Shown: one piece after another, positions 54,100 to 63,676 of the stretch
How positions within the stretch are numbered: the first letter of the stretch is position 1
How the letters are laid out: each line of letters opens with the position of its first letter
NCBI GenBank assembly: GCA_017935785.1
Contig: JAGBGU010000075.1
Coordinates: 20,877 to 84,876 of the forward strand
Reading direction: 5' to 3'
Source of the DNA: Bacteroidaceae bacterium
GTDB lineage: Bacteria; Bacteroidota; Bacteroidia; Bacteroidales; Bacteroidaceae
DNA: 64,000 bases
Position numbers and translations under genes: made by a program
Notes under the pieces: generated by a model
What the model saw: only the letters and a program-made list of their open reading frames with translations
Databases searched by the model: none
Told to the model about the DNA's origin: nothing

Positions 54100-55043
54100 G
54101 AGATAATGGTTTTATCGTTCTTGATGTCTTCCAACGTAATGCCAAGAGCATCGCAAATAAGCGCTTGTCTTGCGAACAATCCGTTATGGGCTTGTTGGAA
54201 GTAATAGGCAAACTTAGTATCATCAATTGAGTATTCTATCTCGTTTACGCGTGGCAATGGATGGAGGATTTTCATGTTTCCTCTGGCACGGAATAGCATA
54301 TCCTCTTTAAGCAAATAACTGTCTTTAACACGCTCATATTCCATGAGGTCAGTAAATCTTTCTCTTTGTACACGTGTCATGTAGATAATATCAGCGTCTG
54401 CAATAGTTTCTGCATTAAATTCCTTGGTTTCGAAATAGCGAATACCCATTTTCTTACAATACATCTTGTAGTACTCCGGCATTGCCAATTCGTCAGGCGC
54501 AATGAAATGGAAGAACGGGTTAAAATGTTGCATGGCTGTTATCAGACTATGTACTGTACGGCCGTACTTGAGGTCGCCAACCAGATATATGTTCAGATTT
54601 TCAAGTGTGCCTTGTGTCTTCTGTATGGAATATAAGTCTAACATTGTCTGGCTGGGGTGTTGGTTGGCCCCATCTCCTGCATTGACTATAGGTACTGGCG
54701 CTACTTCGCTTGCATATTGGGCGGCACCTTCCAAATAATGACGCATCACTATAATGTCTGCATAGTTTGATACCATCATTATTGTATCCTTAAGAGTTTC
54801 GCCCTTTGTCCCGCTTGTAACCTTTGGGTCGGCAAAGCCAATCACTCTTGCACCAAGACGGTTTGCCGCTGTCTCAAAACTTAATCTTGTTCTTGTACTA
54901 GGTTCAAAGAATAGTGTAGCTACAACTTTACCGTTTAAAATATTGCGGTTGGGATGTTTCTCGAACTCCTGAGCCATTTCCAGTAGGTACAGGATTTTTT
55001 CTTTTGAGTGTTGGGCTATGGTAACCAGGCTTCTGTTTTCCAT
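54096..55043 (-). CDS. pyrB: Aspartate carbamoyltransferase catalytic chain
   Basis: This 315-residue enzyme condenses carbamoyl phosphate with aspartate, the first committed step of pyrimidine synthesis. The carbamoyl phosphate site STRTR is at 49-53 and HPLPRVNEI lies near 276, with [10 protein letters not shown] in the middle. It is the first gene of pyrB-pyrI-glyA, with a good promoter 39-70 bases upstream and no attenuator or UMP-responsive leader recognised. Confidence 0.98.
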   Translation of the reverse strand: MENRSLVTIAQHSKEKILYLLEMAQEFEKHPNRNILNGKVVATLFFEPSTRTRLSFETAANRLGARVIGFADPKVTSGTKGETLKDTIMMVSNYADIIVMRHYLEGAAQYASEVAPVPIVNAGDGANQHPSQTMLDLYSIQKTQGTLENLNIYLVGDLKYGRTVHSLITAMQHFNPFFHFIAPDELAMPEYYKMYCKKMGIRYFETKEFNAETIADADIIYMTRVQRERFTDLMEYERVKDSYLLKEDMLFRARGNMKILHPLPRVNEIEYSIDDTKFAYYFQQAHNGLFARQALICDALGITLEDIKNDKTIIS

Positions 55044-55081
55044 AAAACAATTAATTATTCTGCTAAATTACTTTCGGACTT

Positions 55082-55112
55082 CAAAATTACATAAAAAAGT
55101 TATATCCGCCAA
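55082..55112 (-). promoter_or_regulatory. Promoter of pyrB-pyrI-glyA
   Basis: On the minus strand TTG (plus-strand CAA near 55110) and TAATTTTG (plus-strand 55082-55089) are separated by about 20 bases, ending 39 bases before the pyrB start. Confidence 0.6.
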
Positions 55113-55160
55113 CTATATGTCTTTGTTTTCCACATAATTTTCATTTTTTATGTCAACAAC

Positions 55161-55191
55161 TTTATTATATTAAAAAAACTTCATATCTTTG
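55161..55191 (+). promoter_or_regulatory. Promoter of the PBP1A-glgB operon
   Basis: TTTA (55161-55164) and TATCTTTG (55184-55191) are separated by 19 bases. The ATG of the PBP gene follows 27 bases after the -7 box. Confidence 0.6.
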
Positions 55192-55217
55192 TGACCTAAT
55201 TAGGTATCTATTTTAGA

Positions 55218-57560
55218 ATGCGCAAGAAAATTATTTTTACCCTTTGGGTAATTTTTATATTGGCTGTTGCAGCCGTATCATATACATTTTATGCCATTGC
55301 AGAAGGAAAGATTGGCTATATGCCTGACTTGCAACAATTGGAAAATCCAGTAGACAAGTATGCCAGCCAAATACTTTCATCGGATGGCAAGCTGATCGGA
55401 ACGTGGAGCTATAGCCAGGCAAATCGTATTTTTGTAGATTATGACGATTTACCGCCATATTTGATACAGGCACTTATCGCAACCGAGGATGAACGCTTTG
55501 AAGAACATTCAGGGATTGATTTCCGGGCTCTGGTACGTGTGGCTGTAAAGCGTTTGCTTCTGCAGCAGAAAAGTGCAGGCGGAGGAAGTACGCTTACACA
55601 GCAGCTTGTTAAGCAACTTTATTCCGGTACTGCTGCATCTGTTCGGGAAAGAGCTTTGCAAAAACCAATAGAATGGGTAATCTCTCTTAAAATTGAACGG
55701 CATTACACAAAAGAAGAGATTATCACCATGTATCTTAATCATTTCGATTTTTTGCATAATGCTGTAGGTATAAAAACAGCCGCTAAGACATATTTCGGAA
55801 AGGAACCCAAAGACCTTACCCTCAATGAAGCTGCCACTTTGGTGGGAATGTGTAAAAATCCAAGTTATTTTAACCCGGTAAGAAAACCCGAACGTTGTCA
55901 GGAACGCAGAAATGTTGTCTTAGGACAAATGAAGCGTGTTGGCTACCTCTCACAGGAAGAATACGACAAGCATGTGCTTGAACCCTTGAAGTTGGATTTT
56001 CATAGAGTAGACCATAAGCAGGGAATGGGCACTTATCTGCGAGATCATTTGCGTAGGATGCTGATGGCGAAAAAGCCTAACTCGGACCAATATGCGTCAT
56101 GGCAGAGACAATTATATTACGAGGATTCTTTGGCTTGGGAAACAAACCCATTATACGGTTGGTGTAACAAAAACATGAATCGCGATGGAAAACCGTTCAA
56201 TATTTACACTGACGGTCTTAAAATTCATACCACACTTGACAGCCGTATGCAACATTATGCAGAATTAGCCGTAGATTCTCATGTAGTGAAGGTGTTGCAG
56301 CCTGCTTTTGAAAAGGAGCAACGGAAAAACAAGAACCGTCCTTATTATTCTGGTTTGCCGGCCAAACAGGTTAAAGACAATCTTCAGCGTGCAATACGTC
56401 AAAGCGGACGTTATGTCACAATGAAAGCTAAGGGGCACAGTCATGAGGAAATAATGAAAACATTTGAAACTCCTTGTGATATGACTATTTATACAAACAA
56501 TGGCGAAGTTGATACAACAATGACTCCACTTGACAGTATAAAATATTACAAGGAATTTCTGCGTTGTGGATTTATGTGTATGGAAAACGAAACCGGACAT
56601 GTAAAAGCATATATCGGTGGTGTGGATTTCAAACATTTCCAGTATGATATGTGTATGCAAGGCCGACGTCAGGTAGGCTCTACCATAAAACCATATTTGT
56701 ATGCACTAGCGATGGAGAGTGGATGGAGTCCCTGTGATTTGGCGCCTAATGTACAACAGACATACACAGCAGGTGATGATAAAACCTGGACTCCACGAAA
56801 TACCAGCCAGAAACGTTACGGTGAAATGGTTACTCTTAAATGGGGATTAGCGCAAAGTAACAACTGGATTTCTGCATATCTGATGAGCCAATTATCGCCC
56901 GATGCACTTGTGAGATTGATTCATGAATTCGGTGTTGTCAATCAGGATATACATCCTTCCATTTCACTTTGCTTAGGCCCTTGTGACATTTCAGTGTCTG
57001 AGATGGTCAGCGCATATACTGCTTTCCCAATGAAAGGTGTGCGCAGAAGTCCTCTTCTTGTTACTCATATTGAGGATGGTGACGGTAATATCGTAGCCCA
57101 GTTCGCTCCTCGTGTCAGAGAGGTTATTTCTGAGGAAGCGGCCTATAAGATGATTATTCTCATGCAAGGTGTGATGAATGGAGGTACAGGTTCAAGAATG
57201 CGTAACCGTTATAAGATAATGGCTGATATGGGTGGAAAAACCGGAACTACCAATGACAATTCAGACGGATGGTTTGTGGGTTATACACCTCGATTAAGTT
57301 TTGGCGCATGGGTTGGTGGTGAAGAACGTGACATTCATTTTGCCAGCATGGCAACTGGTCAGGGTGCTAACTCAGCTCTTCCCATAGTAGCCCAATTTCT
57401 TAATAAGGTTTTTGCTGACAATACATTAGGATACAGTCAGGAAGAAAAATTTGATATTCCTCCAGGTTTTGATCCGTGTGCAAGTGTGTATGGTGATGAT
57501 GAAGAAGGTGATATTCTTGAAGGTATAGAACAAATTGGATTGGATGAGTTGGGTAATTGA
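55218..57560 (+). CDS. Class A penicillin-binding protein (PBP1A type)
   Basis: This 780-residue bifunctional peptidoglycan synthase has one N-terminal membrane helix (about 7-27). The GT51 glycosyltransferase follows (ATEDERFEEHSGID, GGSTLTQQLVKQLY, KTYFGK). The transpeptidase has the nucleophile Ser488 in STIK, then SNN (547-549) and KTG (674-676, KTGTTNDNSDGWFVGY). It polymerises glycan and cross-links stem peptides at the outer face of the inner membrane. It heads an operon with kdsB, a MORN protein, a YhcH protein and glgB; kdsB starts 40 bases later. Confidence 0.95.
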   Translation: MRKKIIFTLWVIFILAVAAVSYTFYAIAEGKIGYMPDLQQLENPVDKYASQILSSDGKLIGTWSYSQANRIFVDYDDLPPYLIQALIATEDERFEEHSGIDFRALVRVAVKRLLLQQKSAGGGSTLTQQLVKQLYSGTAASVRERALQKPIEWVISLKIERHYTKEEIITMYLNHFDFLHNAVGIKTAAKTYFGKEPKDLTLNEAATLVGMCKNPSYFNPVRKPERCQERRNVVLGQMKRVGYLSQEEYDKHVLEPLKLDFHRVDHKQGMGTYLRDHLRRMLMAKKPNSDQYASWQRQLYYEDSLAWETNPLYGWCNKNMNRDGKPFNIYTDGLKIHTTLDSRMQHYAELAVDSHVVKVLQPAFEKEQRKNKNRPYYSGLPAKQVKDNLQRAIRQSGRYVTMKAKGHSHEEIMKTFETPCDMTIYTNNGEVDTTMTPLDSIKYYKEFLRCGFMCMENETGHVKAYIGGVDFKHFQYDMCMQGRRQVGSTIKPYLYALAMESGWSPCDLAPNVQQTYTAGDDKTWTPRNTSQKRYGEMVTLKWGLAQSNNWISAYLMSQLSPDALVRLIHEFGVVNQDIHPSISLCLGPCDISVSEMVSAYTAFPMKGVRRSPLLVTHIEDGDGNIVAQFAPRVREVISEEAAYKMIILMQGVMNGGTGSRMRNRYKIMADMGGKTGTTNDNSDGWFVGYTPRLSFGAWVGGEERDIHFASMATGQGANSALPIVAQFLNKVFADNTLGYSQEEKFDIPPGFDPCASVYGDDEEGDILEGIEQIGLDELGN

Positions 57561-57600
57561 TGTTTGTGACATATAATTATAAAGCTTAAGATATAGAGAG

Positions 57601-58362
57601 ATGAGATATATTGGATTGATACCTGCACGATATGCCAGTACACGCTTTCCGGGCAAACCATTAGCATTGCTTGGGGGAAAGCCGGTTATTCAGCGTGTGT
57701 ATGAACAAGTCTGTAAGGCTCTGGATGTAGTCTATGTTTGTACTGATGATGAACGTATCAGTCAGGTTGTCGAGGGCTTTGGCGGAAAAGTGGTAATGAC
57801 CAGTACGGAACATCGTAGCGGAACTGACCGCTGTTATGAAGCTTTTACAAAGATTGGAGAAGACTATGATGTAGTTATAAACATACAGGGCGATGAACCC
57901 TTTATCAGCTGCAGTCAGTTGGAATCCCTGAAGAAGTGTTTTGAATATCAAAGTACTGATATCGCTACGTTAGTAAAACCATTTGCATTTAGTGATGGTA
58001 TAGATGCTCTCAAAAATCCCAATTCGCCTAAGGTTGTATTTAACAGCCGAATGCAGGCAATTTATTTCAGTCGTAGTGTTATTCCTTATCTTCGTGGCGT
58101 TGAACCCCAAGATTGGCTTCGTGTCCATACTTTCTATAAACATATAGGTCTCTATGGCTATCGTTCATCAGTGTTACGAGAAATTACAGCTTTGCCACAA
58201 GGGATTTTAGAGCAGGCAGAATCATTGGAACAACTTCGCTGGATTGAAAATGGCTATACAATTCGCGTTGGTATTACTGACATTGAGACTATAGGCATAG
58301 ATACTCCCGCTGACCTGGAAAAAGCGGAATGTTATCTAAAAGAATTTGAAAAATTAAAATGA
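57601..58362 (+). CDS. kdsB: 3-deoxy-manno-octulosonate cytidylyltransferase
   Basis: This 253-residue enzyme makes CMP-Kdo for lipopolysaccharide inner core. IPARYASTRFPGKPL opens the nucleotidyltransferase fold, followed by EHRSGTDRCYEA and INIQGDEPFI, the standard KdsB motifs, with metal-binding Asp in QGDEP. The stop overlaps the MORN gene start by four bases (ATGA), so the two are translationally coupled. Confidence 0.97.
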   Translation: MRYIGLIPARYASTRFPGKPLALLGGKPVIQRVYEQVCKALDVVYVCTDDERISQVVEGFGGKVVMTSTEHRSGTDRCYEAFTKIGEDYDVVINIQGDEPFISCSQLESLKKCFEYQSTDIATLVKPFAFSDGIDALKNPNSPKVVFNSRMQAIYFSRSVIPYLRGVEPQDWLRVHTFYKHIGLYGYRSSVLREITALPQGILEQAESLEQLRWIENGYTIRVGITDIETIGIDTPADLEKAECYLKEFEKLK

Positions 58363-59519
58363 AATATATATTCAGAGTTATAGTTGCTTTTTCGGTTTTA
58401 TCCATTCACCTTCCCGCTTGGTCACAACAAATAAAGATAGGGAACTATAAATTTCATGACGGAAGTGAATATCAGGGAGAACTGGTTAAAGGAAAGCCTA
58501 ATGGAATGGGTACCACTACATTCCCGAACGGTGATACCCATACTGGATTGTATGTTAAGGGAAAACGTCAGGGCATGGGTGTATATCAGTTTTCTGACGG
58601 TGAAAAATATGAAGGAGAATGGTTTCAGGGTCAGCAACACGGTAAAGGTACCTATTATTTCTCCAATAACAATCGTTATGAAGGGCTTTGGTTCAGAGAT
58701 TTCCAGCATGGTGAAGGCACTATGTTTTATTATAACGGAGACCGCTATGTAGGTAATTGGGCAGAAGATAAAAGAGAAGGTAACGGACACTATACCTATG
58801 CCAATGGCGCTTACTATAAAGGCGAGTGGAAACAGGATGAGAAAGACGGAAAAGGAGTATTCGACTGGCACGATGGCAATATTTATGAAGGAGAATGGAA
58901 AAATAACAAACGCCATGGCAAGGGAAAATACAACTATGCCAACGGAGAATCCTATTCAGGAGACTGGATAGAGGATCAGCAGCATGGTAAGGGCATCTAC
59001 AAATTTCAGGATGGTAACATTTATGAAGGTCATTATGTAAAAGGCGAACGTACAGGAGAAGGAATCTTTACTTTTGCTAACGGCGATAAATACGTAGGAA
59101 ATTATTTAAAAGGTGAACAGCACGGACATGGTGTGTTTACTTGGCATACTGGTGCCATGTACGACGGAGAATGGAGCCATAACAAGCAACATGGACGTGG
59201 AAAATATTCCTGGGCTAACGGCGATACTTATGATGGTATGTGGAAGAACGGCCTAATGGACGGTGAGGGTATATTCCGTCAAGCTGATGGTGCCAAATTC
59301 AAAGGAATCTTTAAACAAGGAAAGAAAGAGGGGCATGGTATCATGGAAGATGCAGATGGTCTGCGAAGCGAGGGCAACTTCCATGATGATCTGAAACACG
59401 GAATATTTGTTGAACGTGACAAGAACGGTCAAATAGTGCGTGAAGTCAATTATGTGAATGGTGTAGAGAAACCAAAATCACAGAACGACAGTACTACCGT
59501 TAAAAATAAAGTGAAATGA
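58359..59519 (+). CDS. Exported MORN-repeat protein
   Basis: This 386-residue protein has a signal peptide (1-23, ending AWSQQ) and then about fourteen consecutive MORN repeats of 23 residues (Y-x-G-x-W/Y-x(4)-x-H-G-x-G-x-Y), covering nearly the whole mature chain, e.g. KYEGEWFQGQQHGKGTYYF. MORN repeats build a flat beta-rod that can act as a lipid- or protein-binding scaffold. The C-terminus is a short charged tail (KPKSQNDSTTVKNKVK). Placed between kdsB and glgB in a PBP operon and coupled to kdsB, so an envelope role is likely; the function is unassigned. Confidence 0.92.
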   Translation: MKYIFRVIVAFSVLSIHLPAWSQQIKIGNYKFHDGSEYQGELVKGKPNGMGTTTFPNGDTHTGLYVKGKRQGMGVYQFSDGEKYEGEWFQGQQHGKGTYYFSNNNRYEGLWFRDFQHGEGTMFYYNGDRYVGNWAEDKREGNGHYTYANGAYYKGEWKQDEKDGKGVFDWHDGNIYEGEWKNNKRHGKGKYNYANGESYSGDWIEDQQHGKGIYKFQDGNIYEGHYVKGERTGEGIFTFANGDKYVGNYLKGEQHGHGVFTWHTGAMYDGEWSHNKQHGRGKYSWANGDTYDGMWKNGLMDGEGIFRQADGAKFKGIFKQGKKEGHGIMEDADGLRSEGNFHDDLKHGIFVERDKNGQIVREVNYVNGVEKPKSQNDSTTVKNKVK

Positions 59520-59541
59520 TGATTTGGAAAACAAGAAGGAT

Positions 59542-59991
59542 ATGATACATGATACTCTTGATAATCTGAATATGTATGTGGACTTAAATCCATTATTTGC
59601 AAAAGTTGTGGAATTTCTTCAAACTCATGATTTGCAATCCATGCCGCTTGGCAAAACATCCATTTGCGGTGAAGACCTTTTTGTTTCTATAGTGGACACA
59701 CAGCCAAAAGCACAAGATGAAGCATTATTGGAAACGCATAGGAAAATGGTAGACATACAGGTGCCCATTAGCCGATCGGAATCGCATGGCTATGCACCGC
59801 TATCTTCCCTTGACAATACTACATATAACGAACAAGATGACATCTCGTTCTATACTCGTCCGGCACAGTCATTCTTTACTGTTTACCCTGGCGAGTTTGT
59901 CATTTATTTTCCCCATGATGCCCATGCGCCTGCCATAACACCCACAGTGTTGCGCAAAGCCATATTCAAAGTAAAAAACCAAAAAAAATAA
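59542..59991 (+). CDS. YhcH/YjgK/YiaL family protein
   Basis: This 149-residue cupin-like protein of the DUF386 (YhcH) family has the core KMVDIQVPISRSESHGYAPL and the metal/sugar site YPGEFVIYFPHDAHAP near the C-terminus. Relatives are linked to sialic acid or galactose-derived sugar catabolism (putative anomerase). I chose the ATG at 59542; a TTG at 59524 would add six residues. It is 22 bases after the MORN gene and six bases before glgB. Confidence 0.9.
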   Translation: MIHDTLDNLNMYVDLNPLFAKVVEFLQTHDLQSMPLGKTSICGEDLFVSIVDTQPKAQDEALLETHRKMVDIQVPISRSESHGYAPLSSLDNTTYNEQDDISFYTRPAQSFFTVYPGEFVIYFPHDAHAPAITPTVLRKAIFKVKNQKK

Positions 59992-59997
59992 TATATA

Positions 59998-62139
59998 ATG
60001 GGAACGACCAAGACAGAAACGACAGGCACAGCAAAGACTAAGGCCTGTAGCAAAAAGACAGCTGCCAAGAAACCGGTGACCAAAAAATGTTCTGCAGTAG
60101 CTGCGACAAAAAAGACTAAGTCTGCTCCATTGCTGAAGTTAATAAAGAATGATCCGTATCTAAAAGACCATTCAGCAGCCATAGAGGGACGCCATCAATA
60201 TGCTATGAATAAAATACAGGAACTGACCAACAAAGGCAAGATTACCCTGAACGATTTTGCCAGTGGTTATTTGTATTTTGGTTTGCATAAAACAGATAAG
60301 GGTTGGGTTATACGTGAATGGGCGCCTAATGCGACTGAAATTTATCTCATTGGTGACTGCAATAGTTGGAAGGAAGACGCCAAGTATGCTTTCAAACGCC
60401 TTCGCGGTACAGATAATTGGGAACTCAAACTTCCTTTATCTGCACTCAAGCATTGCGACCTATATAAATTAAGCATACATTGGGACGGCGGTCAAGGCGA
60501 GCGAATACCAGCATGGACACGCCGTGTTGTGCAAGACCCCAAGACACATATTTATAGTGCTCAGGTTTGGTCGCCTGAAGAAGAATATCAATGGAAATGT
60601 CCCACCTTCAAGCCCGACACAAATCCGCTTTTTATTTATGAATGTCATGTCGGAATGGGGCAGGACGAAGAAAAGGTGGGTACGTATGTAGAGTTCAGGG
60701 ACAACGTTTTGCCTCGTATAGCAAAGGATGGTTACAATTGTATTCAGATTATGGCCATTCAGGAGCATCCTTATTACGGAAGTTTCGGTTACCATGTCAG
60801 CAATTTCTTCGCGGCAAGCAGCCGTTGTGGTACACCAGAGGAACTGAAATCTCTGATAGACCGTGCACACGAATTAGGCCTGGCTGTTATCATGGATATT
60901 GTACACAGCCATTCCGTTAAGAACGAAAATGAAGGTTTGGGCAATTTTGCCGGAGATCCCTGTCAATACTTCAACCAGGGCGAACGTCGCGAGCATCCGG
61001 CATGGGACAGCCTTTGCTTTGATTATGGAAAGAATGAAGTTATCCATTTCCTGCTTTCCAACTGTAAGTTCTGGCTCGAAGAATACCATTTCGACGGTTT
61101 CCGTTTCGATGGCGTAACATCAATGCTGTATTACAGCCATGGTCTGGGTGAAGCTTTTTGCGGATACGGCGATTATTTTAACGGACATCAGGATGATAAT
61201 GCCATCTGTTATCTGACTCTGGCAAACGAACTTATCCACCAGGTTAACAAATATGCAATAACAATAGCAGAAGAAGTGAGCGGAATGCCCGGACTTGCAG
61301 CTCCTGTTGCCGATGGAGGATATGGCTTTGATTATCGTATGGCCATGAATATACCTGATTATTGGATCAAGTGTATAAAAGAACTTCGTGATGAGGACTG
61401 GAAACCCAGTTCATTGCTGTGGGAGGTGACAAACCGTCGTCAGGATGAAAAGACCATTTCTTATGCCGAAAGTCATGACCAGGCATTGGTTGGCGACCAG
61501 ACAATCATCTTCAGATTGGTGGATTCTGATATGTATTGGCATTTTAAGAAAGGTGATGAAACCAGTAATGTAAACCGTGGTATAGCGCTTCATAAGATGA
61601 TTCGTCTGCTTACAGCCAGCACAATTAATGGCGGATACCTCAACTTTATGGGTAACGAGTTTGGCCATCCTGAATGGATTGATTTCCCGCGCGAAGGAAA
61701 TGGTTGGAGCTACAAATATGCCCGTCGCCAGTGGAATCTTGTAGACAATAAGGAGTTGTGCTACCATTATCTGGGCGATTTTGATATGGCTATGCTTAAG
61801 ACATTGAAAAAACAGCGTAATATTCAGCGTCTTAGTATACAGGAATTGTGGCACAACGACGGTGACCAGGTTCTTGCCTATCAGCGTGGTGATTTGCTTT
61901 TCTTCTTCAATTTCAGTCCCACCCGTTCGTATACCGACTATGGCTTCATGGTTCGTCAGGGTGCATACGAGTATGTCCTGAATACAGATGATGTCAAATT
62001 CGGAGGTATGGGCTTTAATGATGACAGCGTTGTCCACTATACCAATTATGACCCTGAACTGAAAAGTCAGAATAAGGGATGGCTTAAGCTGTACCTTCCT
62101 GCGCGTACTGCGTGCGTATTGCGTAAAGTAAAAGACTAA
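59998..62139 (+). CDS. glgB: 1,4-alpha-glucan branching enzyme
   Basis: This 713-residue GH13 branching enzyme has an N-terminal CBM48-like module (about 75-180, containing GWVIREWAPNATEIYLIGD), the catalytic barrel, and the C-terminal all-beta domain. The nucleophile is Asp371 (GFRFDGV), the acid/base Glu425 (IAEEVSGMP), and the third acid is in YAESHDQALVGDQ. The first 45 residues are a Lys/Thr/Ala/Cys-rich extension resembling the tail of the amidase at 2255; their function is unknown. It is the last gene of the operon, followed by a terminator. It creates alpha-1,6 branches in glycogen; the short GT5 homologue lies 15 kb away. Confidence 0.96.
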   Translation: MGTTKTETTGTAKTKACSKKTAAKKPVTKKCSAVAATKKTKSAPLLKLIKNDPYLKDHSAAIEGRHQYAMNKIQELTNKGKITLNDFASGYLYFGLHKTDKGWVIREWAPNATEIYLIGDCNSWKEDAKYAFKRLRGTDNWELKLPLSALKHCDLYKLSIHWDGGQGERIPAWTRRVVQDPKTHIYSAQVWSPEEEYQWKCPTFKPDTNPLFIYECHVGMGQDEEKVGTYVEFRDNVLPRIAKDGYNCIQIMAIQEHPYYGSFGYHVSNFFAASSRCGTPEELKSLIDRAHELGLAVIMDIVHSHSVKNENEGLGNFAGDPCQYFNQGERREHPAWDSLCFDYGKNEVIHFLLSNCKFWLEEYHFDGFRFDGVTSMLYYSHGLGEAFCGYGDYFNGHQDDNAICYLTLANELIHQVNKYAITIAEEVSGMPGLAAPVADGGYGFDYRMAMNIPDYWIKCIKELRDEDWKPSSLLWEVTNRRQDEKTISYAESHDQALVGDQTIIFRLVDSDMYWHFKKGDETSNVNRGIALHKMIRLLTASTINGGYLNFMGNEFGHPEWIDFPREGNGWSYKYARRQWNLVDNKELCYHYLGDFDMAMLKTLKKQRNIQRLSIQELWHNDGDQVLAYQRGDLLFFFNFSPTRSYTDYGFMVRQGAYEYVLNTDDVKFGGMGFNDDSVVHYTNYDPELKSQNKGWLKLYLPARTACVLRKVKD

Positions 62140-62160
62140 GTTTTAATTTGTTTTGCCTTT

Positions 62161-62208
62161 AGGTGGTTCTGTTGCTTTTGATGCCATAAGTTTCAGAACC
62201 ACCTTTTT
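62161..62208 (+). terminator. Terminator after glgB
   Basis: AGGTGGTTCTG (62161-62171) pairs with CAGAACCACCT (62194-62204), ending in TTTTT. Its outer end lies about 25 bases from the stop codon of the ISL3 remnant. Confidence 0.9.
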
Positions 62209-62256
62209 GTGTCACATGCAACCCCATGTGGTTTAGCCGAAAATTTTGACCAGTCT

Positions 62257-62264
62257 GAAGATGA
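62257..62264. repeat. Left target site duplication of the IS256 element
   Basis: GAAGATGA, identical to 63669-63676, flanks the element directly. Eight bases is usual for IS256-family insertions. Confidence 0.88.
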
Positions 62265-62288
62265 GATACTGTTTCAAAAAGTGTGTCT
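62265..62288 (+). repeat. Left terminal inverted repeat of the IS256 element
   Basis: The 24 bases from 62265 (starting GATACTGTT and ending GTGTGTCT) match the reverse complement of 63645-63668 at 15 of 24 positions, with perfect agreement over GTGTGTCT. Confidence 0.82.
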
Positions 62289-62375
62289 CAATTAAGTTTT
62301 AAAAAAGGACCAGCCATGTTTGGCCAGTCCCGAGAAGTTTGTAATTTTGGTTGTCCAAATCTAAAATTACAACTT

Positions 62376-63536
62376 ATGTTACTTACAAAGGAACAAATTT
62401 CTGAGCAAATGTGCAAGCATGCACAGAAGAAAAATGGTCTTCATGACTTAATGGAGATAATGCTTGAGAGTATGATGATTGCTGAACGCAGCGAGTTTCT
62501 CGTTGATAATCCGGGGAATAAGGGCAATGGCTATCGTCCAGGCTCTGCCTATGGCCATGGTCGCAAACTTGAATTTCGTATTCCCCGTGACCGTTATGGC
62601 AACTTCCATCCTCAGATTCTCGCTATCCTGCGCGACCAGGAGGAGGAATGTGACCGTTTGGCAGGAGTACTCTACACCAAAGGGCTGACACAGGAACAGG
62701 TAGGTGATGTCTTTGACCAGATTTATGGTCAGCATTATTCCAAGACTAGTATCAGCCGTATGGTAGACAGTGTACGCGACCAAGTGAGCGAATGGTTGGA
62801 AAGAGGTCTTGAGAAGTATTATCCTATCCTGTTCGTCGATTGCGTACATATAAAGATTCATCGGAAGCGTTCAGTGGCCAGCGAAGCCTTTTATGTAGCA
62901 TTGGCAGTTACGGAAGAAGGTACACGCGAAGTCTTGGGTATATTCAATATGCCTATAGAGAGTGCGACAGGGTGGAATGAAATCTTCGGGAAGCTTAAGG
63001 AACGAGGTGTAGAGCGTATCGGCCTGGTTGTCGCTGATGGCATCAAAGGCTTGGATACCGTGATTGGAGAACGCTTCCCTGGATCACCGCTCCAACGTTG
63101 TGTAACTCATCTCAAACGCAATATATATGCCAAGGTACGACATGGGGATAAAGCGGCCATCGCAGCAGATTTACGTGACATTTTCCGCACAGGGCAGCGT
63201 GATTATACAATAGAGATGGCTTGGGCTAAATGGCAGGACATGTGCGACAAGTGGGGTAAAGACTATAGGTCAATAAAGTTCCTTCGCAACAATGCAGACT
63301 ACAAGGCATATATGACCTATCTCAATTACGCTCCGCAAATACAGTCCATGATATATACGACCAATTGGATAGAGCGGTTGAATAGGGATTTCAGGCGTGT
63401 TACGCGTATGAGGACAGCTATGCCCAACGAGGAGTCTGTACTGACTTTGATGGGAAGCGTTGCTATGGATCATAAGGCTTATGACAGGATATTACCGAAC
63501 ATCACATCCGACATACAACTATTCCCCGATAAATGA
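62376..63536 (+). CDS. IS256-family transposase
   Basis: This 386-residue DDE transposase (Transposase_mut) has an N-terminal helical DNA-binding part with RSEFLVDN and RPGSAYGHGRKLEFRIPRDR. The first catalytic Asp lies in FVDCVHIKIH, the second in VVADGIKGL, and the Glu region is in TNWIERLNRDFRR, as in the family; the C/H motif LQRCVTHLKRN follows the second Asp. I chose the ATG at 62376 (MLLTKEQISEQ); an upstream in-frame GTG at 62283 lies within the terminal repeat. No frameshift or premature stop is seen. Confidence 0.95.
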   Translation: MLLTKEQISEQMCKHAQKKNGLHDLMEIMLESMMIAERSEFLVDNPGNKGNGYRPGSAYGHGRKLEFRIPRDRYGNFHPQILAILRDQEEECDRLAGVLYTKGLTQEQVGDVFDQIYGQHYSKTSISRMVDSVRDQVSEWLERGLEKYYPILFVDCVHIKIHRKRSVASEAFYVALAVTEEGTREVLGIFNMPIESATGWNEIFGKLKERGVERIGLVVADGIKGLDTVIGERFPGSPLQRCVTHLKRNIYAKVRHGDKAAIAADLRDIFRTGQRDYTIEMAWAKWQDMCDKWGKDYRSIKFLRNNADYKAYMTYLNYAPQIQSMIYTTNWIERLNRDFRRVTRMRTAMPNEESVLTLMGSVAMDHKAYDRILPNITSDIQLFPDK

Positions 63537-63644
63537 CAAAAACAAAATAGAAGAAGAAAACAATAAAATTTATGAGGATTATTAAATTTATTAACTAACT
63601 TTGCAACGACATCCAAAGTTTACAGGCTTGGAACTTATAGCTAC

Positions 63645-63668
63645 AGACACACAAAACAGAACACTACC
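63645..63668 (-). repeat. Right terminal inverted repeat of the IS256 element
   Basis: The reverse complement begins GGTAGTGTT and ends GTGTGTCT, pairing with 62265-62288 (15 of 24 identical). Confidence 0.82.
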
Positions 63669-63676
63669 GAAGATGA
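63669..63676. repeat. Right target site duplication of the IS256 element
   Basis: GAAGATGA is identical to 62257-62264. Confidence 0.88.

Larger units (their letters stand above)
62265..63668 (+). mobile_element. IS256-family insertion sequence, complete (1404 bp)
   Basis: The element is bounded by imperfect 24-bp terminal inverted repeats and flanked by 8-bp direct repeats GAAGATGA (62257-62264 and 63669-63676). It carries one transposase gene with an intact frame. The boundaries are independently confirmed because excising it with one duplication restores the ISL3 transposase reading frame. It appears potentially active. Confidence 0.9.

Noticed and set aside
62283..62375. GTG start giving a longer IS256 transposase
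   Set aside because: The GTG lies inside the left terminal inverted repeat, and the added residues do not match the family; the ATG at 62376 gives the usual start.
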